Part shown: piece after piece, positions 48,605 through 59,200 of the stretch | How the letters are laid out: the number at the start of each line of letters is the position of its first letter | How positions within the stretch are numbered: the first letter of the stretch is position 1 | NCBI GenBank assembly: GCA_022818135.1 | Contig: JAFMSR010000006.1 | Span: forward strand, 31,772,815 to 31,836,814 | Reading direction: 5' to 3' | Origin: Saxidomus purpurata | Lineage: Eukaryota > Mollusca > Bivalvia > Venerida > Veneridae | DNA: 64,000 bases | Position numbers and translations under genes: made by a program | Notes under the pieces: model-generated | The model's database searches: none | Seen by the model: the letters and a program-made list of their open reading frames with translations, nothing else | What the model was told of the DNA's origin: nothing

Positions 48605-50658
48605 TTATGAAAAGATCTGGATTAGTTTCGCTTTCCGCATATCATTTATTTCCTTCAACGTTTTCCCCGTCAGCAACAGTTCCTGCACATCGAATTGTAT
48701 CAAATGTTCGATATGCGTCTTCAGCCTTTTGTTCAGTTCATTTTGCGATAAAAGTTGTGCCAGCTCATCCAGAGACATTCCCGGTCTGCATGTCTCTGCT
48801 ACTGTTTTTGTCATCATCAGCATCAGACTCTCTACTTTATCTCTTTTTTCACTATACTCTCTCAGCATCTTCGGTGTCTTGTACATCACGATCATAGCGT
48901 CACGTAGTTTTTGACATCTCAGAAACATCCTACCTCTTTCTTTGAGGAGATCGCTTAATACGCTAACAAGATTCCACTTTTGCTCAACATCTAGTCTCCC
49001 TGCCAGTAAGTTTCTCTCAGGTATCATGTAACTTGGCAGATTGTTGTCATCAACACATTTCTTAAGATACTTAATGCAATCGAATAATCTGTCCATTATT
49101 GATTCCTGAGTAAATTTATTTATCCCATTTGCTTCACACACCCAGAGGATAATGTTTTTCATTATATAAGATGTCAGATCTTTGCAAACTGGATTAAGAA
49201 CTGACTTACACATTTTCTTGAGAAGAATGTATACCTTTACTTGCGCCTCGTTTAAATTTCGCATCAAGTGTAATTCTGCGAGTGAGTAACAAATTCTCCA
49301 TTCTCTGTACATATTTGGAGATCCCTTAGATCCGACTGGAACCGCATGTCCATCAAGAAGAGAGACTATATGTACGGTTTCTGGCGATGGCCATCCGTGA
49401 GATCGAGGCCGAGATATCCAGCGTTTTACAATATTCGGACAAACACAATTGAAGCAAAACACTTGATCATAGCTCATGCACTTGTCGAATATTGGTGTAG
49501 ACGGTCCGCTTGTTGGTTCAGTTGTACATTCAAGTTTAAGTATTCCCTGTATGCTAGACATCTTTACTGTCTCGGTGAAAAACTGACTTGATATGAAACA
49601 TGTACCTGTCTCATCCTCAAAAAGAGATGACTTGATTTGTTCATTGCATATCTTCCCATCAAATCTCAAGAGTCTCAATCTGGTATAACCGGGTGATGCT
49701 TCTTGCGTCTCGGTCTGGAACAACGTGATATTGTCTCGGTGAATAAAATGCTGTGGATTATCAGCACAGATAACGTCATCTACTATATACATTATGTCAA
49801 TGTCACTCTCGTAAAACAGCGTTGTTCCTTCACCCTTGCCACCTGTCGTTACCGTTGTGCAATCAATAGGTTTTCGACGATTAGTCCCATCGTCGCACTC
49901 AGCAACATATTGCTGCCTACATTTGATCTTTTCATAACTGTAACCAACACGATCCATTAGTTCGGAAACATAGAGGGAATATTCCTTCGAAGGTATGGTA
50001 TCTATACCGTCTTCATAATAGACAGGATTCGCGAAGAAACGTTCAGCATCTGTTAAACAGAGAAAAATTTTTTTGTATAAATTTACTTTCCTTAAACATT
50101 GTGCTGAATACAGTGTATACAGTCGCACGAAGTTTGCCCCCCCCCCCCACCCCCACAGGTACACTCGCACACACACATGCTCTAATGATAATAGACCATT
50201 TCTGAAGCTCATACGGCTGTCAGTTAACCATGCAACAATGCATTTTCTGAGGTGCAAGATAAATAATTAAACTGCTAACATTCATATACAAAATGTAATG
50301 TGAATTTATCAAATAAACAATGAGAGGTTAGTTGAATTGAGTCGTTTTTATAATAGATGCTGAACTTTTTTCAAAATTTGCTGAAACGAAAGAAGACAAC
50401 TTCCAATTTATAATCCTGAAGTGATTTTTCGGCCTAACTTTTCCGAGTTTAACTAATTTTAAAACAGGAATACTCTATAACCGACGGCTTTTTTAGACTA
50501 GAAGCTAGGTTCACGTCCTGTTTAAAACAAAAGTAGAATTGATACACTTAATTTCATGCAAAATTTATAAACTATCATTATGATCGTGAAACAACCTTTA
50601 CGTCATTAATCTACCTACCAATAGCAGGACCAAACGTCCCGTATTCCTTTTCACTCAT
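48605..50658 (-). CDS. cGAS-like receptor / Mab-21-domain protein, gene 4
   Basis: Exon 1 is 50619-50658 (MSEKEYGTFGPAI) and exon 2 is 48605-50049, joined G|AT; 494 aa. The core has GGKGEGTTLFYESDIDIM with both acidic residues, and the candidate third acidic residue lies in YDQVFCF. The Mab-21 domain differs from the others by RWISRPRSHGWPS (Pro for His) and by REWRICYSLAELHL. The segment before the core (ECDDGTNRRKPID) is unlike the other copies in length and charge. The C-terminus is complete (KAKLIQIFS). The intron is 569 bp, with a C-rich run near 50135-50155. It lies nearest to CEP350, on the same strand. By family knowledge it is a cytosolic nucleic-acid sensor/nucleotidyltransferase; ligand and product cannot be told from sequence. 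Confidence 0.9.
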
Positions 50659-50689
50659 TTTGATTTATAACTAATTTAAAAGTGAATCC

Positions 50690-50790
50690 GACACAAAACG
50701 TAATCGGGTTTTTCCATACACCTCTACGCATGCGTGGTATTAATTGGCGATATATTGGTCTATCCTTGATACTTTGACGCAATTGTTAAA
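50690..50790 (-). promoter_or_regulatory. Conserved 5' block (putative promoter) of gene 4
   Basis: CACAAAACGTAATCGGG with a T run, then the perfect palindrome ACGCATGCGT (50726-50735), 68 bp above the ATG. It matches the 5' blocks of the other three genes. Confidence 0.5.
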
Positions 50791-51109
50791 AACCAATCAT
50801 GTTTTATTTTATATTTCTTAAAGTTTATATTTGAAAGTAAGCGACAGATTTTCTTTCAATAGTCGGCGGTTATTCTATTTAATGCCAGGGCAACAGTTTT
50901 TAAAGATTAAATATATTTTAATTTGTCGTTTTTGTCTAAATGGAAATCTAGTGTTAATACACACCCATCTGAACAAAGCTGTTTGCTGTTTAAAACACGT
51001 ATGCCCCCCTTGATGCAAAAGTCGTAATGTGCAAGGAACAATTTTTAAAGCAAGTCACTGTGAAATTCTGAAAACTTGTTGAATTAAGAATAAATGACTG
51101 TTTCAGGTG

Positions 51110-52040
51110 TGCTCTTGGGCAAAGACACTTCCTTAAAACAATTTAAAAATAAATAAAAAGTGATCTTGACCTATTTTTATTTTTTTTGCTTTAAACAATT
51201 AAAACTAAATAAAAATTGAATAAAAATCCAGAAGTTTTAGTTACTGTGACCTTGACCTAAAGAATTCGTTTTGCTTACATCAATTTTATTATAAAAAAAA
51301 GTGAAGAAAAAAATTGTTTTAGTAGCAGTGACCTTCACACCCTAACATCTTTTTTGGCTTAAAACAATTCAAAACTTTGAAAATAAAATTGAAAAAAAAA
51401 CCCAACTATTTTTAGAAACAGTAACCTTAGCCAAAAAATTTCTTTTTGCTTAAAACAATTTGAAAATAAAAAATAGTGGGGACATTTTTTTATTTTAGTA
51501 GATCTAACAGTGGCATTGCAATTCCAAAGCTTCTTTTCCCTACAAACTACCTACAAACTAAATTTCATTGCAATTGGTACTAAAAACGAAGATTAGGGAA
51601 AACTATTCTAAATTCCGGGTCACTGTGACCTTGACCTTCGACCTACTAATCTCAAAATAAATAGGGGTACTCTTCCGGTTATGATCAACCTCCACATCAA
51701 GTTAATAGGGTCATCTGATGGTCATGACCAACCACAACATCAAATTTCAAGATCCTAGGCCCAAGTGTTCTTGAGTTATCATCCGGAAACCAGTTGGTAG
51801 ATGGACGGACGGACAGACATTTGCAAACCAATATTCCCCTCTTCTTCGAAGGGGGAATAACTAAACTGCAAGCTCAGCGTATTTTTCTGTCTTCTTCCTT
51901 AATATCTTTGAAATATTATGACGATTGTTATATTAACTAGCACTATCACTGAAAGTGATGAATACCCCCCACACTGACACGGTATAAAAAAAGTTATATA
52001 ACATTTGATGCTTTAATAATTGGATCATGCACGGCTAGGC
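51110..52040. repeat. Degenerate mollusc-type dispersed repeat
   Basis: Repeated phrases of the form CACTGTGACCTTGACCTTCG and AAAACAATTTAAAAATAAA (~51130, 51190, 51365, 51455). It ends in GATGGACGGACGGACAGACA and CTTCTTCGAAGGGGGAATAA (a small hairpin, ~51838-51860). No gene is seen. Confidence 0.55.
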
Positions 52041-52044
52041 AATG

Positions 52045-52690
52045 CACTTTTCACTTTTGTGAAGTATCATTAAATTCTAAACAGAGGTTTTGAAGATGAA
52101 GAGCGCACAAGACTTTATTATGCCAAGCCCCTGTTACTTTGACCTACTAACCCAAATCATGGCCATTGCACAACAAGGCATGGTGCTTACCACTTTTGTG
52201 AAATATCGTTAAATTGTGACCAGAGGTTAAGGAGATTAAGAGTGCACAATGATTTATTATCTCAAGCGCCTGTGACCTCGACCTTTGACCTGAAACATGC
52301 ACAACTACGCATGGTACTTATCACTTCTGTTAAGTACCATTAAATTCTGACCAGGGGTTTTGGTGATCAAGCATCCAAAATGTTTTATTATCTCGAGCCC
52401 CTGTGATCTCGACCTAGTGACCCTAAACATGGACAATGCACAACTAGGTATAGTATATATCACTTCTGTGAAGTATCATTAAATTCTGGCCAGGGCTTTT
52501 GGAGATTAAGAGTGCACAAGAATTTACTTTCTCAAGCCCCCGTAACCTTGAATTTTTACCTAGTAATCCGAAACATGCACAAGGGATGGTACTTATCACG
52601 TCTGTGAAGTATCATTAAATTCTGAACTCAAGTTTTGGAGATTTAGTATCCACAAGATACTGTCTACAGACGGACGGACAGACGGACAAG
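52045..52690. repeat. ~136-bp tandem repeat, about five units
   Basis: The phrase CACTTYTGTGAAGTATCATT recurs near 52052, 52191, 52322, 52461 and 52597. Each is followed by TTAAATTCTGACCAGGGTTT-like sequence and a CCTGTGACCTCGACC segment. It ends in GACGGACGGACAGACGGACA. Confidence 0.75.
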
Positions 52691-52723
52691 CTGAATCCAG
52701 TATACTTCCTCACACTTTAAACG

Positions 52724-53120
52724 GTAAAGTCCGATGAGAACATGCAAGTCACCACTCATTCACTGTTGCTGAAATGTAGATAGAACCCCCTTTTTGGAAG
52801 AAACAATGAACACATGTAAATCGTTGTTAGCTTTATTTCTTGATTCTTTACAATAAAAGAAAAAAGATCCTACAGTTTTACTTGTTTAATACATTAATCA
52901 CAAGAGAAAACTGCACCTTAAGGATTTTTTTCTATAATAATTTAGTTTCACTTTAATGTGATACTGATACTCTATACACGTAGATAAAATAGACATTTTG
53001 TTTATTTCATGTTCTCAAAATACCTATGCAATGACTGTATTAAAGCATATAAAAATGTATTTGCATAGCTGTATTACTACAAGATGCATACTCAAACGTT
53101 CCCCTGATGTAAGATGACTG
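52724..53120. repeat. Dispersed repeat R (5' part only)
   Basis: Starts ACGGTAAAGTCCGATGAGAA and matches the first ~400 bp of the copies at 35024 and 46488, including TCGTTGTTAGCTTTATTTCT. It stops near CAAACGTTCCCCTGATG. Confidence 0.65.
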
Positions 53121-53528
53121 GCATGATATTACGCACTCAGCTTTTATATGATATGTTTCAGATCTAGAAATTGTGAGGTTACCCCTGAATATAGGAACAA
53201 AATTCTTGGAATTTGTCAGTCATTGTATAGAGGAAATTGTGACGTTACCCATGGACTTGAAAGTTATCAGTCACTGTTTACAGAAACCTGAATACAGGAA
53301 CAAAATCTTGAATGGTGTCAGTCATGGTATATAGTATAATTGTGTAAAGCATTTTTTTTTACATTACATGAAAAACATACTGTTTTTATTCTAGTAAATT
53401 AGTAAATTTAAGTAGAAATGCTGCCTATAAAAATCCCATGAACCAGTTATTTAAATGTAAGATCATAGCTTGACTGAAGTTCTTAGAACTGTAAAGTACA
53501 ATGCTTCGAAACCAGCACCTTTTTTTAG

Positions 53529-53620
53529 ATGCCGCGTCAACAGGAAAATACTGTACAAAATTCTTTTCTGACCATGGACGTGCAACTAAGCTACCTGAAT
53601 GGCTTCATTTAGAACTAGAG
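53529..53620 (+). other. Possible orphan exon, product unknown
   Basis: An open 92-nt stretch lies between a strong acceptor (pyrimidine run then AG|ATGCCGCG) and a donor (CTAGAG|GTATGA). It reads AASTGKYCTKFFSDHGRATK and then LPEWLHLELE, entering in phase 1 and leaving in phase 0. No partner exon was found nearby on the plus strand and the family is not recognised. It could be a chance open frame. Confidence 0.2.
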
Positions 53621-55587
53621 GTATGATGTCTCACAAGGCATGTAAGAATTTGTTGGTTTTTTATCCAATCTTATGATCATGCATGTTAATTTTGTTGAAT
53701 ACAACAAAAAATAGCATCACAATGAAAATTGTTCTCAGTTCCAAGTAAATTACTCATCTTTCCAATTTTAAGAGATGACTTTCATATCTATGCCCAATTA
53801 AACAGCACAACATCCTTTCTAATAACTATGTCCTATCCAAATTGAATGGCATGGCAAGACCACTGTGTAACTAAATCTTTGTGTAGATACTGAAATACCT
53901 GAAAATCCAATGTTATTTTATGGGCATCATTTTACATTTCATTTAGTAAAGTGTCTTATTTCTGTATTGATGAGAGAAAGGTTAAAAATCTTCGCCAAAA
54001 TATATTAAGAAATGAAGTCCAAACAGGACAGATACTTTGTTTAAGATAACTGCAATTCAGGAGTGGACAGATAATGAACAAGTGACATGGTGAAATGTGA
54101 CATCAATTGGCACATAGAGGCACATAGTCTAAGTAGGCACTTTCTGCAACATCTTGTGTGGATTTTTCCATCACTTAAAGGTGTAATGTGACATTAAAGG
54201 GTATGTGAAGATAATGACTTATAGAGGAGTTGAAGGTCCACACAAATGTAACTTGAAAGGGTTCCATTAAATCTGTACAAAACTTATTATAATATTTCCG
54301 CCTTTCAAGCTAATGCAGATCATGACCAGTCTCTATGTTCTAACAATTTAACTTTGCTCTACAGGGTTTGCTCTTTAATTGGTGAATTTAGATAAAACAC
54401 CCCCTTAAACACTAAATGATAATCTCCAAATTTGAGGAAAGAAAACTCCATTTTATAAAAAAAAGTAAAACAGGAAGATTTACTTTTGGTTGAGGTGTCG
54501 AGATGAATTTAACTTCAGTATTGAACGCTTTGCTTTCAAATTAATCATTCCATTATATGAAAAATAAGGTGAGAATACCAAAATGAATGCCCTTTGAAAT
54601 AGATGTTTTTCACTGCAGTATATGGAAGTAAACATTTTCTAAACACTTGAGCAAATACAAAAAAAATCAGGAAATAACAATATCATTAGTTGCGTGCGTA
54701 CGTCTAGATCTCATCAGCGTTTTTGTTCTTACAGTGTGGTGTATGACACAAGGCGATTATTTATGAGTTAATGTCGGACTGATAAAAAAAAAGAGGAAAT
54801 ACATGCATTCATGAAATATGTCATTCATCAAGCACTAACATCTAAAACAGATGTTGTTCAGCTGCACATAATAAATAAAAAACAATATATACATGTTGGC
54901 ATTAACTTATAAAAGCATTTCACTAACAACCCTATAAATACATGATCATTAAATGTTATTAAACATACAAATGCTATACAGACAATAATATACTATTTTA
55001 GCAGAGAAAAAATATCACAGATTATAGAAAAATCCCTGCGACAGCTCATCCAATGAAAATCTAACTTCGTCAATATCCAAACATCAAAGGAATGTTTTCA
55101 TTCCCTCGTCTTGGTCCACTACAACCATTTCAATTTATTCCTTTGAATAGCTGCAAAACTCACTACCACAGTCAAACATTTGATCCTTGAAATCCCCTCT
55201 GTTACCTGTAACAGACCTTGGTGAACTTTGATCCACCTGTTCCAAGTTACGTAACTAAAATCCAAATAACTATCACTTGATATATATGAGCAAACTCATC
55301 TAGCTAAAAGCCTAGTGAATATTTGAAAAGAAAAAAATAAAAATAAATAATATCCATTATGTTCATTTCAAATGCAAAAGTACTGAAGACATCAATTTCC
55401 TATCCAATAATGCCATATTAGGTCAACTTAAACCAATTGTGCACCTCTTCAGATCCAACAGGCTTTATACATTCAAGATTCAAGACTCCTTCTCACTCAG
55501 ATCAACAAAGGTTAAATTAACCCTGACCACCAAAGCTTCTGTAGGATTCAGATCACTCAAGCATTTGCTTTTTTCAGATCTAGCTGC
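53621..55587. other. CEP350 3' flank; no other gene seen
   Basis: AT-rich DNA with no further exon. The part next to 55588 is presumably CEP350 3' UTR. A minus-strand AATAAA at about 55134-55139 is a possible polyadenylation signal ~450 bp past the stop. Confidence 0.4.
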
Positions 55588-56252
55588 CTATTTCTGCTGC
55601 TGCAAACTTTGCTTCTTGCGGAAAATTTTGTTCATTGTTTGCACCGTATCTGTCAAAAGATCATTGAATATTGTTTCTGTTAGTTGCATTTTCACCGCTA
55701 ACTCATCATCATCATAGTTTACCCACTCTGGCTCTTCCTCGCGTAACTCTTGCACCAAAATAGTGTCTACAAGGTCTTTCTTTTTACGAATACCCCATTT
55801 AGTTTTTTCTGAGGACTTTTTGGCCCCATTTAAGCCTAGAATGTCAATAACTGCTTCCTGTACAACCGGTTTTAGCACATCTACGGTTGTGGGAGGGGAG
55901 GCACCTCTATAGAACTTATTTGTTTTCCGTTTAGGTTTATGCCATGCCACAGGCGAGTCATATTCCTCCTCTTTATAAATATTTCTAATAATTTCTCCCG
56001 ACAAATCAAATAAAAGTTTTTTGAACACACGTCTGCTATTACTTATTAAGTCCGACCCTATCTCCTCCTGTGTGTAAAATGCTTCTGATGGCTGGAGATC
56101 AGTCAATGGCTCTCCGTAGCGTCTCTGCTCCCAGAATTCATTTACAGCACTTGACACTATTGAGTCAATTTCTTTCTGCTCATGAGGCACTGCGTAAAAC
56201 ACTTCCTCTGCAAATTTCTTTAAGTCTGATCTTGGAACATCTGATCTAAGAT
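55588..56252 (-). CDS. CEP350: CEP350 last exon (C-terminal domain)
   Basis: The acceptor is AAACTGCAG|ATCTTAG and the exon ends at its stop codon (55588). It encodes ~220 aa including FAEEVFYAVPHEQKEIDSIV, KLLFDLSGEIIRNIYKEEE, TKWGIRKKKDLVDTILVQE and EEEPEWVNYDDDELAVKMQL, and ends in a Gln/Lys-rich tail. The block VDxILVQELxEEExxWVNYDxDELxVKMQL is a strong CEP350 signature. Confidence 0.93.
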
Positions 56253-59200
56253 CTGCAGTTTAAAATGCAAAATATGAAAGTACCGGTAATTGAAATACCT
56301 GGTATATATTAACATGTGCAGTGATATATTTCTAAGATGTCCTATCTTTTCTCTTGACACTGGGAGATTCTTTATGTTTCTACATCAGAAAACCAGTGGC
56401 TTAATGCTTTTAATGTGAGCAGTAGATCTTCAACCCTAGATGCCTAATAATCATTTCAGATGATAAATTCATTCACATTTTTTGGCAATTGTAAAAATTC
56501 TCTCTTCTAGTATTGGTCTTCTAGTATGTTTTTGTTCATTGATCAATAATCTATTAACAGCTATTGTATTTTAAAAATTTACAAATAATGTATTTTAAAG
56601 ATTTACTACAAACAGTATGCAAACATAAGGTTAGAATGACTGAAACAATGCATGAAACTCAAGACTTTGATAAATCTGTTAAGAAATAAAATTCAATTCA
56701 CATTTACCATTCTCAGCACCAGAGTAAGGGGGTGGGGCTTTATTTGGAGGCACCCACAGCTCATCATCATCATAACATTCTTCAAATAATCCACTGTCCG
56801 TGACAGGCTTATGGCTGTCCTGTAATAAAATTTGACTGACATGATTTCACAAGCCCAAAATCAAAGAAAATAAATCATTACCTATATTTCATATTGTTTT
56901 ATTGTGCATTTTTTCTTGAAGTTTAATGCCCATTTCCAACAGTATTTCAGTTATATACAGGTAGGCAGTTAACCTAACCATTATTACCCACTGTGTTCAA
57001 CTTGAAATAATAACTTTTAATGCATTTATTCTTTAAGTCCTGTAATTCGTTTTTAACACGACAGTTTCTGTTACATTTCTCATAATAACTGATGAGATGG
57101 TCATTTATAAGTGATAAACCAGCTGGCAATATTTTAAAGGTAAATGTTTAAAATGGTTTAGCTTCATTGTACTTTACCTTGTCTGACTGTAAGCCAGGTA
57201 CAGGTGAGCCAGGTCTAAGGGGAGCATCTAGAAGTGTGTCATCCCCTGCCTTGTCCAACACCCCTTGGATTTCATCTGTGGGTGAAGGTGGCCTTTCATT
57301 GTGCTCCTCTTCCGTATCAAGGATTCCGCTGTCTCTTGATTGATTGACATCTTGAGAGTGACGATTTGTTCTTATGGCTAACATGTGTTCAATGGCATCG
57401 TTCATCATATTGTTTACAGTAACATCAGTACTATCATCAATATGTTGCTCATTATGTTCCGGTGGAGTAACATCTGGCCCTTGTTCAGAATGCTGCAGAA
57501 AGTCTTCCAGGTCATCAATATATCCATTAGTCTGTGCTTCCTCAACTGGCGTCGTTTTCGCTGGCTTAGGCGCAACAGGTGGACCCTTCTTTTTACCCGC
57601 TTGTTTTTTATCAGCAATCCTACTAATAGTAGTGACATTTTCTCTAACAACTGATTCAAACAAGTCATTTGTTATTTTGTCTGCTAAGATTTCATTTCTA
57701 GTTTTTCTATCAGGTTTCTGTTTGTTATCCTGTACTCTAGGAGATGGCTGTGGAGACTCATCAAACATTTGAACATTTTTGTCAGCTTCAGAAATAAATT
57801 TAAGTAGATCACCATCCTCTGTATTGACACTTGAAACACTCTTAACACTTTCTATACTTGTTCTCACATCTACCTGTTCCAGCGCCTCTCCTGGTCCTTC
57901 GTTGTCTTCCGTATCAGGAGACACATCATGAGATGGGACAATAACACCATGTTTCTCTCTGCATGTGAAATATCTAACACCATCTTCAATGCCGTTGTGG
58001 CGTCCTTCAGGACGTTCCAATTCCACACCTGCCCAGACACCTGGTGCAAACTGTACATTACCCTTAAACAGAAGTGTTCCACTCACTCTTTCCCCACTTG
58101 GTCCAGTCACAGTAACTCTATCACCTATTTCAAAATCACCAAGGGGCATAAAGAAGTCTGACTGCCTGCTTTTTTCACTCACACTGTCATGCCGTGAGGT
58201 ATCAGGCGGAGTACCCCGCGGGGAAGCAACAGGCGTCAAATCCTCATTATCAAAACCTATCAAGTCATCAATATCAAATATATTACTTGAAATAAGTCCA
58301 GAAGCTTTCTTCTTAGAAGATGGTTCACTTATTTCATCATTGAACTTGGGCATCTTTTCTTCCTGTGTAATTGCTGGGGATTTTTCTGATTCTGAAGATT
58401 CATGTTCAGTCTGGTATGATATCACAGAGGATCTTTCACTTTTACCACTAGATGGCCTCGAGGACTCCATAGCTGAAGACCTCTGGGAAATATCTCCTTC
58501 ACTATCATTTTCCTTTTCGAATCTGTCTTTAGCGAAAATGTCATTGGAATCTTTCCCCTCTGCTTTAAGATCAAGCTGTTTTATAAAAGACTCGGACATT
58601 GAGATAGAGGCAGTAGGCAGATTTTCTGAGATTTGTTCAGAAATTTGTTCAGTTACAGATCTAGCAGACTGTGGCACATTTCTTAATTCAAAGTCATCAG
58701 AAATCTGACTCTGAGACCTGGCACTTAATGGGAGCTTCTCATGGTGGGTCATTGTGGGTTCTGTTTGGAAGTCTTCAGTGTAGTCATTATATGATACCGA
58801 GACATCATAAATGTCCTCTTTAGACTTTAGATTTATTTTAATTTCTTTAGATTTATCCTCGGATGCTTCTGATGCAGCGGAAATTTCCTCTTCGATTTCA
58901 TCAGTCTTGTCTTCAATAGCAGATGAAATTTCACCACTGAGTAAATCCTTAATGCTCTGAACTCTTTCTTTGTAGTTCTGGTCAGACTTTTCTGACCGAG
59001 ATGTGGGCGTTTCACTGCCTTCAGAGATCTTGTCTAACTGGGATTTAGCTGCCTTGCTTGGTGTGGTTGGGGTCTTCAGTGAATTCTGCTTCTGATCTGA
59101 AATGGAGCACATAAAGGCTGGATAACTTCAGTAAAAAACATGGTCTTGCTTGTTGCTATATGGTATAAAAAGTGTTACAGTCATAAAAGATAAACAAACT

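Larger units (their letters stand above)
44930..50830. repeat. Duplicated unit 4 (carries cGLR gene 4)
   Basis: Partner of unit 3 (see 33155-42800), with the mariner relic, repeat R with TTGAC tail, 3' flank, gene and 5' block in the same order. Confidence 0.75.

Noticed and set aside
50050..50257. Upstream extension of the gene 4 long exon as a 550-aa protein
   Set aside because: Same reason: it crosses the conserved acceptor into a C-rich intron, and exon 50619-50658 joins in phase.
57374..58708. Several plus-strand open frames of 70-247 codons
   Set aside because: They are antisense shadows of the Ser/Glu-rich CEP350 large exon.
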